Assembly: GCA_041398785.1 (NCBI GenBank)
Contig: JAWKUA010000020.1
Coordinates: forward strand, 93,310 to 157,309
From: Planctomycetaceae bacterium
Lineage (GTDB): Bacteria; Planctomycetota; Planctomycetia; Planctomycetales; Planctomycetaceae
Direction of reading: 5' to 3'
Length of the DNA: 64,000 nucleotides
The first letter of the stretch is position 1. Each line of letters opens with the position of its first letter. The translations under genes were made by a program, and so were the position numbers. Below, piece by piece: positions 28,166-36,826 of the stretch. The notes below the pieces were generated by a model. It saw only the letters and a list, made by a program, of their open reading frames with translations, ran no database searches and was not told the DNA's origin.

Positions 28166-29398
28166 ATGCCACGCGGCAGCGAATCCGATCTCGACACCTG
28201 CTGCTTTTTGAAGCAGCACCTGGAACCGCGGTTTCGCGTCGTCGCGGAGCCTTCCGCACAGTACTACTCGGAATGGCAGTACCGGTACCGAATTCTTGAC
28301 GGCGACAGACTGCTGCATGAACTGCACGGCGACTTTCGCGATACGGAACCGGGAAGTCTGATCACCGCTGCGAAGACGATCGTGGCGAATCTTGCGAACG
28401 GAACTGCGCAATCCGACGGTTGCGATTCGCAGTGGCAGGCGAGACCGACGTCGCTGCCCATCGCGTCGCGGCTGCCCCCGGAACGCACTGAGACCACGTA
28501 TTTCAGTTCGGGCCGTGCGGCGTTCGCCTGGCTGATCGGGCAGGTGGTGCGACCGAGATGCGTTTATCTGCCTTCGTTCGTCTGCTGGTCGCTGATTTCC
28601 GCGATGCAGCGGCGCTTTCCGGATTCGACGCTGAAGTTCTATCCCGTCGATCGAGATCTGAGCTGCCGCTTTCCGGCTGCCGTCGACGAAGCGTCGGCTC
28701 TGGTGTTCGTCCACTATTTCGGACATCGCTGCGCGGCACCGAATCCCGTGGAAGGACTGACGCTGCTGGAGGATGCGTCGCACCTGCCGCTGGAACACGG
28801 CATCAGCACGGCGGACTATGTGTTCGGCAGTCTGCGCAAGGCTTACCGAACAGCCGACGGCGGCTTCCTCCGCGGCCGATTCAATCCGGTTTACGAGCCG
28901 GATCGACGAACTGACGCGTGGCTGCGACTGCAGGCTCGCGACTGGCGCGACATGCGCGAAGCGGAGAACATGACCGACCGTGACTGGTCGATTGCGGACA
29001 TTTCCAGCCAGTCGCTGGCGGTGGTGCTGCAGACGGATACGGACCGCGTGCGACAGCAGCGACATGCGAACGACACATTTCTTTCGCAGCATGTGAATGT
29101 CGGAAGGCCATTGATTCAGTTTCGCAGCGACGACTGTCCTCTGTTGCACAATCGGCTGCTTGACAGTCGCCGGGACCGCGACGATCTGCGGTCATATCTG
29201 GCGTCGCGCGGCGTGTTCTGTTCGATTCACTGGCCGACGCATCCGTACCTGCTGCAGCGTCAGGATGATTTCGACGTGACGGACGCGGTCTGGCTGGAAA
29301 GCCACGTGCTGTCAATTCCGCTGTCGGAACACCTCGATGCGCGGCAGTTGGAAACGATCTGCAATGCCTGTGACGACTGGCAGCGAAGTGGAAGCTGA
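28166..29398 (+). CDS. Divergent DegT/DnrJ-fold PLP-dependent aminotransferase
   Basis: About 410 residues from the ATG at 28166; an in-frame ATG at 28124 would overlap the WbqC gene. The first 100 residues are not typical of the family. From about 110 the PLP fold type I pattern appears: YFSSGRAAFAWL, VYLPSFVCWSL, VFVHYFGH, LLEDASHLPLE (cofactor-binding Asp) and a putative Schiff-base Lys in GSLRKAYRTADGG. DegT enzymes usually aminate keto-sugar nucleotides. The unusual N-terminal part and poor conservation suggest an altered substrate. A second, canonical DegT gene follows at 32345. Confidence 0.72.
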   Translation: MPRGSESDLDTCCFLKQHLEPRFRVVAEPSAQYYSEWQYRYRILDGDRLLHELHGDFRDTEPGSLITAAKTIVANLANGTAQSDGCDSQWQARPTSLPIASRLPPERTETTYFSSGRAAFAWLIGQVVRPRCVYLPSFVCWSLISAMQRRFPDSTLKFYPVDRDLSCRFPAAVDEASALVFVHYFGHRCAAPNPVEGLTLLEDASHLPLEHGISTADYVFGSLRKAYRTADGGFLRGRFNPVYEPDRRTDAWLRLQARDWRDMREAENMTDRDWSIADISSQSLAVVLQTDTDRVRQQRHANDTFLSQHVNVGRPLIQFRSDDCPLLHNRLLDSRRDRDDLRSYLASRGVFCSIHWPTHPYLLQRQDDFDVTDAVWLESHVLSIPLSEHLDARQLETICNACDDWQRSGS

Positions 29399-29519
29399 CG
29401 CGCAAGTTCCCGTGGTCCTGCACGGCATGCCGCACAAGTTCCCGTTCGCGCCGACGTCCGGCCAATACGGCGCACGGGAAGATTCAAACCGGCACTGAAC
29501 CGCGTCCGCACACGTGGCG

Positions 29520-29542
29520 TTTTCCCCCAGTTCCGGGGAAAA
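29520..29542. terminator. Short hairpin downstream of the DegT-like gene
   Basis: TTTTCCCC (29520-29527) and GGGGAAAA (29535-29542) are perfect reverse complements around a 7-nt loop. It lies about 120 bp after the stop of the aminotransferase gene and about 110 bp before the OGT-type gene. It may be a terminator or attenuator separating two transcripts of the island. Confidence 0.35.
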
Positions 29543-29650
29543 GAAAAACTCACCGCGCCGGCGCGTCGATGAACAGCGGGAGGCGATATCGATTGCGCGG
29601 CTTGAAACGGCTGCGGAGATGCGGGTTTTCAGCCGGATCAGGGACGATCA

Positions 29651-31768
29651 GTGGCGGCAGCGCAGGTTCAACAGAAACTGAACGACGGGATTCGCCGGCA
29701 TCGCAGTGGCGATGTCGCCGAAGCCGCGCGGCTGTATTCGGAAGTGCTCGACGCCGAGCCTCAAAACCCTGACGCCTGGCACTTGTCCGGACTGATCGCC
29801 TTCCAGCACAACAAACACAACGACGCGGAAATCTGCATCCGTCATGCACTGAGCCTGCGTCCGAGTCAGGCCGATTTTCAGGCGAACCTGGCGTCCGTGC
29901 TGCTGGCGATGAACCGCGCTTCGGAAGCGGAACAGATCTGTCGCGGAGCACTAAAGCACCAGCCGCGACACGCCGCCGCGCTGCAGCGGCTCGGAAATTC
30001 ACTCCTGAAGCAGAATCGGGCCGACGAAGCCGTGCAGGCGCTGAGTCTGGCGGTGGAACGCCATCCGGACAACTTCGATGCACAGTGCAACCTGGGCGCG
30101 GCACTGATCGAATCCGGTCAGCCGCAACAGGCAATTCGGTTTCTGCTTCGCGCGAAGGCGCTGAATCCGAATTCGATGCACGTCCATCTGAATCTGGGAG
30201 TCGCGCAGCGTGATTCGGGAAGTCTGGCTGCCGCCGCGGAAAGCCTAAATCGAGCTGTCGAGCTGGCGCCGGACTGCGCAGAGTGCTACGTGAATCGCGG
30301 CAACGTCTTCATGGATCAGGGCGACATACCGGCGGCACTGGCTGACTTCCGCCGCGCTGTGGAACGGAATCCCCGGCTGCCCACCGCGCTGAATGGACTC
30401 GGACGGGCATTGCAGGTTCTGGGCGAATGGCAGCAGGCTCAGGAAGCATTTGATCTGGCCTGCCGCCTGGACGCGCCGAATCGCCGCTTCGAAAGCAATC
30501 GTTTGTATTGCGCCAGCCTGTCCCCGAACCTCAGCCGAAGGCAGTTGATCGACGATCACGCCGAATGGGGCCGGGCCATCGAAGCGGCAACTCCCGCCAT
30601 CCGGCATTCGCGCCGCAAGTTCTCCGATCAGCGACTGCGAATCGGCTATCTGTCGCCCGATTTTCGCAACCACGCCACAATGAAATTCTTCCTGCCGCTG
30701 TTGAAGAATCACTCACGCCGCGACGTCGAAGTCTTCTGCTATTCCGAAACAAAACGGGAAGATTCCACGACTGAGTCCGTTCGTCAGCATGCGGATCAGT
30801 GGCGGCACACGTCGCCGATGACCGACGGCGATCTGGTCACGCAGATCGTTGAAGACGGGATCGACGTGCTGGTGGATCTGGCCGGACACACGGCGGGAAA
30901 CCGCCTGGCGATGATGGCTGCGAAACCGGCGCCGGTCCAGGTGTCGTTTCTGGGATATCCGAATTCCACGGGTTTGAGCCGCATCGACTATTTTCTGACG
31001 GACGCCGTACGAGAATCGTCAGCCTCAGCGGAATTCTTCACGGAGACGCTGTTCTTTCTGCCCGGCGGAGCCTGCTGTTTCGAAATCGGAAGAACGGATC
31101 TGACCGAGTCGTCCGGCCCGCTCGACAGCAACGGCTTTGTTACGTTCGGGTCAACTCACCGACTGGAAAAGTTCTCCGACGAATGCCTGGCCGTGTGGAG
31201 CCGTGTGCTGCAACAAACAGCCGATGCGAAGTTGTTTTTGTTTCGCGACGTCCTGCGGCACGAGGCGGTGCGTCAACAGCTTGGTCGCCGAATGCAGGCA
31301 GCCGGCGTTGATCTGCGACGAGTCGATTTTGCGTGGGAGTTGCCGTCGAACCATCTGGAAGTGTATTCGCGAATCGACATTCTGCTGGACGTCTTTCCGT
31401 GGGGCAGCGGAACCACGGCCTATGAATCGATGTGGATGGGAGTGCCGATTCCCACAATCGCCGGCGACCGCGGCGCCTGCCGGGCAACGGCGTCAATGAT
31501 GCACCACTGCGGCCTTCCGGAACTTGTCGCCGAGTCCGCCGATGACTACGTGCGGCTGGTGACCGAACTGGCGCGGGACCACGAACGTCTGACGAATCTG
31601 CGACGCGGCATTCGCCCGAAAATGTTGCAGACGGTCTGCAACGGCGCTCGCTTCGCGGCGGACATCGAAGCTGCATTTCGACAAATGGTGGATCGCCTTT
31701 CGTCACCCGAAAACGAAGAAACGCATCGGCGGTCTGCGCCCGCTGTGCAGGAGTCACCTCATGAGTAG
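29651..31768 (+). CDS. TPR-containing O-GlcNAc transferase-like (SPINDLY-type) glycosyltransferase
   Basis: 705 residues, GTG start with AGGGA upstream. About seven to eight TPR units (about 1-285) precede a GT41-type catalytic region. Hallmarks are RIGYLSPDFRNHA (catalytic-loop His about 340), DVLVDLAGHTAGNR, a FGSTHRLEKFS segment matching FNN..KI-type motifs, and FPWGSGTTAYESMWMGVP (about 581) with the following GD. The family transfers GlcNAc or fucose to Ser/Thr of proteins, usually in the cytoplasm. Its neighbours (aminotransferases, sulfotransferase, methyltransferases) suggest a modified sugar is put on a surface protein such as flagellin or an S-layer-like protein. Its stop overlaps the next gene by 8 bp. 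Confidence 0.9.
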   Translation: MAAAQVQQKLNDGIRRHRSGDVAEAARLYSEVLDAEPQNPDAWHLSGLIAFQHNKHNDAEICIRHALSLRPSQADFQANLASVLLAMNRASEAEQICRGALKHQPRHAAALQRLGNSLLKQNRADEAVQALSLAVERHPDNFDAQCNLGAALIESGQPQQAIRFLLRAKALNPNSMHVHLNLGVAQRDSGSLAAAAESLNRAVELAPDCAECYVNRGNVFMDQGDIPAALADFRRAVERNPRLPTALNGLGRALQVLGEWQQAQEAFDLACRLDAPNRRFESNRLYCASLSPNLSRRQLIDDHAEWGRAIEAATPAIRHSRRKFSDQRLRIGYLSPDFRNHATMKFFLPLLKNHSRRDVEVFCYSETKREDSTTESVRQHADQWRHTSPMTDGDLVTQIVEDGIDVLVDLAGHTAGNRLAMMAAKPAPVQVSFLGYPNSTGLSRIDYFLTDAVRESSASAEFFTETLFFLPGGACCFEIGRTDLTESSGPLDSNGFVTFGSTHRLEKFSDECLAVWSRVLQQTADAKLFLFRDVLRHEAVRQQLGRRMQAAGVDLRRVDFAWELPSNHLEVYSRIDILLDVFPWGSGTTAYESMWMGVPIPTIAGDRGACRATASMMHHCGLPELVAESADDYVRLVTELARDHERLTNLRRGIRPKMLQTVCNGARFAADIEAAFRQMVDRLSSPENEETHRRSAPAVQESPHE

Positions 31769-32348
31769 CCTGCTTCACGATTCGCACGCCGCGACGCCGA
31801 ACGCCTCGACGACCGCCAGGTGGCACGTGCCGGTGGAAGTCGCCGAACTCAACGCGCTGTACATTCAGGAAGTTTCGCGGCGAGCACTTGCTCCCGCGGT
31901 CATCACCAACACCTGGCGCGGAAAGATTGTGCGAGTCTTCCTGCGACATGACAAAGTCCGCGTGTTCGCAATCGCCTGCGGTCAGCGGGTGGGAATGGCA
32001 GATTTTGTCGCACTCGAACAGGTACGGTTCTGCGTCGACGAAGCCGGACGGCGGCAGACGCTTGCTGAACAGGGTCCGTTGCCCAATCGCCGCACGATTC
32101 ATGCCTGGCTGACGGGGCGTCTGCTGTGGGCGTCCGATCACGGCCGTCAGCCGTCCGGTCCGATCTGGTCCGGAGTCGTCTTCAACCCTGTTCACATGCG
32201 AGACTTCTGCTGCGAAGAAAACTCGGTGCCACTGAAGGAATCGCGGTTCGCGATGATGACCCCGGGCCGGGTCAAAGTGTGGTGCGACCGTTCATCGGTG
32301 CCGTGCCTTGCAGCGGGAACGCTCAATGACGAAAGGCCCACAGCATGA
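31761..32348 (+). CDS. Orphan protein coupled on both sides within the glycan island
   Basis: 195 residues. It overlaps the OGT-type gene by 8 bp and the DegT gene by 4 bp (ATGA), so it is translationally coupled at both ends and surely expressed. No signal peptide or membrane helix is seen, so it is cytoplasmic. Composition is ordinary, with a compact core (about 20-175) rich in Val, Arg and Trp. It includes WRGKIVRVFLRHDKVRVFAI and a Cys pair in DFCCEENS. I recognise no family. The context suggests an accessory factor or a small sugar-modifying enzyme, but nothing in the sequence proves this. Confidence 0.7.
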   Translation: MSSLLHDSHAATPNASTTARWHVPVEVAELNALYIQEVSRRALAPAVITNTWRGKIVRVFLRHDKVRVFAIACGQRVGMADFVALEQVRFCVDEAGRRQTLAEQGPLPNRRTIHAWLTGRLLWASDHGRQPSGPIWSGVVFNPVHMRDFCCEENSVPLKESRFAMMTPGRVKVWCDRSSVPCLAAGTLNDERPTA

Positions 32349-33610
32349 AGCAGCGAGTTGAACAACTGGCAATCTTCGGCGGCAGACCACTGTTCGAAAC
32401 CGGCCGTCACGTCGGACAGCCGAACCTGCCGGACACGTCCCATTTGCTGCGCAGGATCCAGTCGGTCATGGACAGCGGCTGGCTGACGAACAACGGACCA
32501 CAGGTGCGAGCATTCGAATCACGCGTGTGCGACATGCTGAAAGTGCGCCACTGCATCGCGGTCTGCAATGGAACGACGGCCATTCAGATCATGGCACGCG
32601 CCTGTAACCTGACGGGGGAAGTGATCGTTCCGTCGATGACATTTATCGCCACGCCGCATGCCCTGGAATGGATCGGCCTGAAGCCGATATTCGCCGACGT
32701 TGATCCCGTCACACACACACTCGATCCGGACTCCGTCGTGGCGGCGATCACGGCTCGCACAACTGCGATTCTGGGTGTCCACGTGTGGGGCAACCCGTGT
32801 CACACGGACCGGCTGCAGGCCATCGCGGACACTCATCGCCTGCGACTGCTGTTTGATTCCAGCCACGCCTTCGGATGCCGGATCAACGGCCGCAGTCTCG
32901 GAACCTTCGGCGACGCGGAAGCGTTCAGTTTCCATGCCACCAAGATTGCTCATACCCTGGAAGGCGGCGTGATCACGACAAACAGCGATGAACTCGCGGA
33001 CCGCTGCCGTCGGCTGAGAAACTTTGGTATCACCGGTCTGACGGAAATCGATGACGCAGGCATCAACGGCAAACTGTCGGAAGTTGCCGCAGCCGTCGGC
33101 CTGACGATTCTGGATGTGTTCCCGTCGCTTGTTTGTCAGAACGCAGCCAATGCCGAAACCTACCGAACCGCACTTCGCGATTGTCGAGGCATCCGACTTG
33201 CCGCCAGCACCGCCGATGACGGCGGCAATTCGCAATACGCCGTCGCAACCGTGGACGAATCAGAATTCGGGCTGAGTCGCAACGAGCTCGTGGCCATCCT
33301 GCGCGCCGAAGGCGCGTTCGCGCGAAGCTATTTTTCGCCGGGCTGTCATCGGGCAGCACCGTATCGCGACGACATGAGTCACTGTCCGGTTCCGCTGCCG
33401 GTAACGGAACTCCTGCTGCAAAGCGTGCTGCAGTTTCCCACCGGTCGCGCCGTCGATCAGCAGGACATCTGGAAGATCGCTCACGTCGTGCGATTCACCG
33501 AGCGCAATTCCGCGGAGATTCGAACACGACTGACGGCGTCCGGCGCGCTGCAGTATTCACATGCCGACGATCCGGCACACCAGGCGCCGCAGAGGCGCGA
33601 GGCTGCGTAG
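32345..33610 (+). CDS. DegT/DnrJ/EryC1/StrS-family aminotransferase
   Basis: 421 residues. Canonical sugar aminotransferase features are GWLTNNGPQVRAFE, the cofactor-phosphate turn CNGTTAIQI, VPSMTFIATPHAL, FDSSHAFG (cofactor Asp) and the Schiff-base Lys at about 200 in FHATKIAHTLEGG. These enzymes convert keto-sugar nucleotides to amino sugars with glutamate as donor. No nucleotide-sugar dehydratase is present in this window, so the keto-sugar must come from elsewhere. It starts by a 4-bp overlap with the orphan gene. Confidence 0.92.
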   Translation: MKQRVEQLAIFGGRPLFETGRHVGQPNLPDTSHLLRRIQSVMDSGWLTNNGPQVRAFESRVCDMLKVRHCIAVCNGTTAIQIMARACNLTGEVIVPSMTFIATPHALEWIGLKPIFADVDPVTHTLDPDSVVAAITARTTAILGVHVWGNPCHTDRLQAIADTHRLRLLFDSSHAFGCRINGRSLGTFGDAEAFSFHATKIAHTLEGGVITTNSDELADRCRRLRNFGITGLTEIDDAGINGKLSEVAAAVGLTILDVFPSLVCQNAANAETYRTALRDCRGIRLAASTADDGGNSQYAVATVDESEFGLSRNELVAILRAEGAFARSYFSPGCHRAAPYRDDMSHCPVPLPVTELLLQSVLQFPTGRAVDQQDIWKIAHVVRFTERNSAEIRTRLTASGALQYSHADDPAHQAPQRREAA

Positions 33611-33929
33611 TGCTGCGTCAGCGAAGTCTTGATGAGTTGGGAGGGAAGTACTGCCATCGGGCGCGATTCGGAAGGGCGATACTCCTGCCGAGCCGCGCAT
33701 GCCACAGGACGTCTGCTGCAGAGGCGGCTAGGCGGGAGCCTCACCCGCCCGAACGTTCGATCGCACATTCCCGACCATCAAATAACGCAGACAGACCAGC
33801 AGAGATCGGCCCGTAACCTCGTCGATTCTCCCGATCGCGAACGATGGCTTTTTCACCGCACGTCTTCACCACTTCACTTCACCGGAAACGTTACAACCCA
33901 ACGGCCTTCAACTACGGAGACTGGTACTC
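33611..33929. other. Intergenic region, 319 bp, inside the glycan island
   Basis: It lies between the DegT gene and the sulfotransferase gene. No supported gene, RNA or clear hairpin was found. It probably holds a separate promoter for the sulfotransferase, whose start is preceded by a good GGAGA ribosome-binding site. Confidence 0.4.
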
Positions 33930-34759
33930 ATGGCTTACATCTTTATCGGCGGAAGTCAGCGCACGGGAACGTCGATCATGCAGCAGTTGCTGTGTCAGTT
34001 ACCTTCGACAAATCCGTACGTTTATGAAGCCAGCTACCTGCGACAACTGCTGGAATGCTACTGCCAGGCTCGCGACAACTTCAGCGGCAATCACGCGAGT
34101 TACTTTGGTGACCTGCAGGGCCTGCGCTCCTTCAATCAGGGCGTCGTGCATGCCTTTTTGTCGTACGCTCAGTCCCGACTCGGCAACTGCGAACATCTTC
34201 TGCTGAAGGAGCCGCATCTGACACTGTTCTGGCCGGATCTGTTCGAACTCGTTCCGGAAGCCATCTTCATCATCATGATTCGTGATCCGCGAGACGCCAT
34301 CGCGTCCATGGTGGAAGTCGGCCGGAAGCAAAGGCTCTGGGACAAAACTACGCGTTTGTGAAACGCGACATTCCGATGCTGTGCGAACACTTTCTGTCGT
34401 TCTATGCACCATCGTTTAATCAGACATCGGAAGAATTTCGCCGTCGCCTGGCGGTTGTGCATTATGAAAAACTGGTGTCCGACCCGAAGCAGATGCTGGC
34501 CGAAGTGGCTGGGTTCACGGGCATTCCGTTCGACGAAATCGATCCCGCCGATCCGCTGGACACCGGACATGTGAAGCTGAAGGACACCTCGTCAATCCCG
34601 ATGTACTCACCGTGGGTCACCGACGTGACGGGCCGGAATCTTTCCGCCAGCCGTGTCGGCAACTTCCGAAAAGTGCTCACACCGACGGAAATTGCCACGG
34701 TGGAAGACCGCTGCGGTCAGTTCTTCGAATGGTTCGACTACTCTCGAAACGCCGCGTGA
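33930..34759 (+). pseudogene. Sulfotransferase-family gene split by a one-base deletion
   Basis: Codons from 33930 encode a sulfotransferase N-terminus with the PAPS 5'-phosphosulfate loop GGSQRTGTS and the 3'-phosphate region IIMIRDPRDAIASM. The frame ends at 34361. The continuation ALGQNYAFVKRDIP, with HYEKLVSDPKQMLAEVAGF and a typical C-terminus, lies in another frame to 34759. Adding one A in the AAA run at 34330-34332 makes a single 276-residue protein reading through GRKQKALGQNY without a break. It would sulfate a sugar or protein group using PAPS. Either a recent pseudogene or a base-calling error. Confidence 0.82.
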
Positions 34760-34811
34760 CGGAAGTGCTTCAGGAACATCGCGGCCGGACTCACGCGGCC
34801 CGATTGAGCGT

Positions 34812-34902
34812 GCGGCAGATGAGAACTTACCCGCCGGGCGCTGGCCCCGGTTCTCTGTGGACACAACCGCGGCTGGCGGGCCGGTAACAGCTCATCTGCC
34901 GC
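34812..34902. repeat. 91-bp palindromic element with about 20-nt imperfect arms
   Basis: GCGGCAGATGAG (34812-34823) pairs exactly with 34891-34902. After three unmatched bases TTACC (34827-34831) pairs with GGTAA (34883-34887). The inside is GC-rich and partly self-complementary. It lies between the sulfotransferase and methyltransferase genes and could be a dispersed hairpin element or a terminator. Confidence 0.5.
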
Positions 34903-34964
34903 TCGCCTGAGGGTACATTGGGGACCAGGCCGGCATCGGATACTTCAGATTTGGCGTTCGGAAA

Positions 34965-35759
34965 ATGATCCATTCAATCGACAAGCCGCATCGCTCGGGT
35001 GCTGTCCGTCCGGAACCGCGAGTGGACCCGTCCGTTATGGCCAAAGCAGTCGTGGACGGAAGGACGCACCTGTGCGATGAACTGCTGAGTTCGCCGATTC
35101 CGCGGCACGAACTGATCCGCAATCTGGGTCTTTACATGCTGCCCATGGAAATGAAGCGGCAGATGTTTTTCGCAGATCTGTATCAGCAGATCGTCGACGT
35201 TCCCGGAATCATTGTCGAATTCGGAACGCGCTGGGGCCAGAACCTGGCAACACTGCAGTCGCTGCGAGCGATCCTGGAACCGTATCATCACCGCCGCACG
35301 ATCGTGGGCTTTGATACATTCGAAGGTTTCCCCGCCGTCACCGACAAAGACGGCCGCGCTGACGCGGCAACTGCCGGAGCGTACTCGGTGACGCAGAACT
35401 ACGAGCTTCACCTGGAACACATTCTGTCGCTGCGGGAACAACAGTCTCCCATGAGCGACGTGCGAAAGTTCCGTGTCATCAAAGGTGACGCTCCCGAGAA
35501 GTTTGCCGAATATCTCGCAGAACATCCGGAAACGATCGTGGCCCTGGCCTACTTCGACATGGATCTTTACCAGCCGACAGCGGATTGCCTGAAGCTGCTG
35601 CGCGGCCGGGTGACTCAGGGTTCGATTATTGGCTTCGACGAACTCAACCACGCCGTCTTTCCCGGCGAAACGCTGGCCGTGCGAGAACTCCTCGGACTCG
35701 AAAACATCCGGCTGCGTCGAAGCCGATTCAGCGCGGACGAGTCGTACTTTATCGTCTGA
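34965..35759 (+). CDS. TylF/MycF-like SAM-dependent O-methyltransferase
   Basis: 264 residues. The Rossmann SAM site reads IIVEFGTRWGQNLATLQ (about 82-98), then IVGFDTFEGFP, which is diagnostic of the TylF/MycF macrocin O-methyltransferase family. AYFDMDLYQPTADCL and GFDELNHAVFPGE supply the metal-ligand Asp/Glu region. Family members O-methylate sugars in antibiotics and surface glycans, with Mg2+. It fits a glycan-decorating role beside the sulfotransferase and second methyltransferase. The next gene starts 8 bp after its stop. Confidence 0.85.
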   Translation: MIHSIDKPHRSGAVRPEPRVDPSVMAKAVVDGRTHLCDELLSSPIPRHELIRNLGLYMLPMEMKRQMFFADLYQQIVDVPGIIVEFGTRWGQNLATLQSLRAILEPYHHRRTIVGFDTFEGFPAVTDKDGRADAATAGAYSVTQNYELHLEHILSLREQQSPMSDVRKFRVIKGDAPEKFAEYLAEHPETIVALAYFDMDLYQPTADCLKLLRGRVTQGSIIGFDELNHAVFPGETLAVRELLGLENIRLRRSRFSADESYFIV

Positions 35760-35767
35760 GGCGTCCA

Positions 35768-36433
35768 ATGACACATGCCGTTCCGCTGCCTCGGTATCAC
35801 GAAATCACGGCCTGCACGGAATCCTACTTCGACCGGCTGGGAGACTCACCGCTGGGAATGGGCTGGCCGAATGAACGCGACGCGCTGACCCGCTATCAGG
35901 TCATGCTGGATGTGATTCGCGAACCGGCCGACCAGCGCACGACGCTGCTGGATTTCGGCTGCGGCACCGGTCACCTGTATGAGTACATTCTCGCGCAGCG
36001 ACTGACTCACATCGACTACCGCGGCGTCGATCTTTCCGAACGCTTCATCGCGGAATGTCAGCGCAAACATCCGGATGCCGGTTTTCAGCAGCTTGACGCA
36101 CTGACCGATCCCGGCCTGTTGCCCGACTTCGACTACGCTGTCATTAACGGCGTGTTTACATCGAAGTGTTCGATGAGCCACGACGAGATGTTCTGTTTCG
36201 TTCAGCGAGTGATCCGGCTGCTGTATTCCCGCAGTCGCCGAGGCATAGCGTTCAACGCGATCAGCAAACAGGTCGACTGGGAACGGAACGATCTGTTTCA
36301 CCTGCCGCTGGATGACATGGCCTGGTTTCTTTGTCACAACCTGAGCCGCAATTTCGTCGTTCGCAATGACTACGGTCTGTATGAGTTCACGACCTACGTT
36401 TACAGGGACGCTCATCAGAACATCGGCGAGTAA
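35768..36433 (+). CDS. Class I SAM-dependent methyltransferase
   Basis: 221 residues from the ATG at 35768, preceded by GAGG; an earlier in-frame start would lie inside the TylF-like gene. SAM motif I is LLDFGCGTGHLYEY (about 59-72), followed by YRGVDLSERFIAE (acidic loop) and DYAVINGVFTSK. The fold is clear, but the substrate is not. It is the last gene of the glycan island and co-transcribed with the TylF-like gene, so sugar or glycan N/O/C-methylation is the natural guess. Confidence 0.85.
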   Translation: MTHAVPLPRYHEITACTESYFDRLGDSPLGMGWPNERDALTRYQVMLDVIREPADQRTTLLDFGCGTGHLYEYILAQRLTHIDYRGVDLSERFIAECQRKHPDAGFQQLDALTDPGLLPDFDYAVINGVFTSKCSMSHDEMFCFVQRVIRLLYSRSRRGIAFNAISKQVDWERNDLFHLPLDDMAWFLCHNLSRNFVVRNDYGLYEFTTYVYRDAHQNIGE

Positions 36434-36667
36434 TTCCTTCTCGCTTCTCATTTCGATCCGGGCCTCCTGCCGTGGAACGCGCTGCCTGGCAGCCTTTGCC
36501 TGAGTTTCACCTCGCGCTGCCGTGTCGGAGTGCGGAAAGACGGCGTCTGCCAGGAAATCCGTTCCCGGGGCGCAAGCCCTGAAAATCGAGCCCGCGCGGA
36601 ATCGCCTGGCCGCGGAGTCAGAACCGCTGATCTCCGGCGCGAGGTCGCTCCGGCTGCGTTTTACTTT

Positions 36668-36697
36668 GACGGCCCCGCTGCCGGGTTCCTACACTGG
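36668..36697 (+). promoter_or_regulatory. Candidate sigma-70-type promoter for the PPC-domain gene
   Basis: TTGACG (36668-36673) and TACACT (36692-36697) are separated by 18 bp, a near-consensus pair. It lies 130 bp upstream of the ATG at 36827. The rest of this roughly 390-bp intergenic stretch (36434-36826) holds no supported gene. Confidence 0.4.
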
Positions 36698-36826
36698 AAC
36701 TCCGCCGGAGTCAGTCACCAGCCGCGATGGCTGGTCGCTGCCGCAATCATGTGGCAGCGGGATCTCTGAGACCGGCTGCCCACCTGCTTTCCACGCCACG
36801 TCATTTCCCGCCCAGGCAAACATTTC

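Noticed and set aside
28040..29149. 369-codon minus-strand frame opposite the WbqC and DegT-like genes
   Set aside because: It is the antisense shadow of two recognisable proteins, with Arg/Gln/Ser-biased composition.
31140..32195. 351-codon minus-strand frame across the OGT and orphan genes
   Set aside because: It is antisense to the OGT C-terminus and to a doubly coupled gene; no domain features.
34320..34361. Programmed -1 ribosomal frameshift in the sulfotransferase gene
   Set aside because: GCAAAGG is not a slippery heptamer of the A_AAA_AAG type and no stimulatory hairpin was seen; an indel is simpler.
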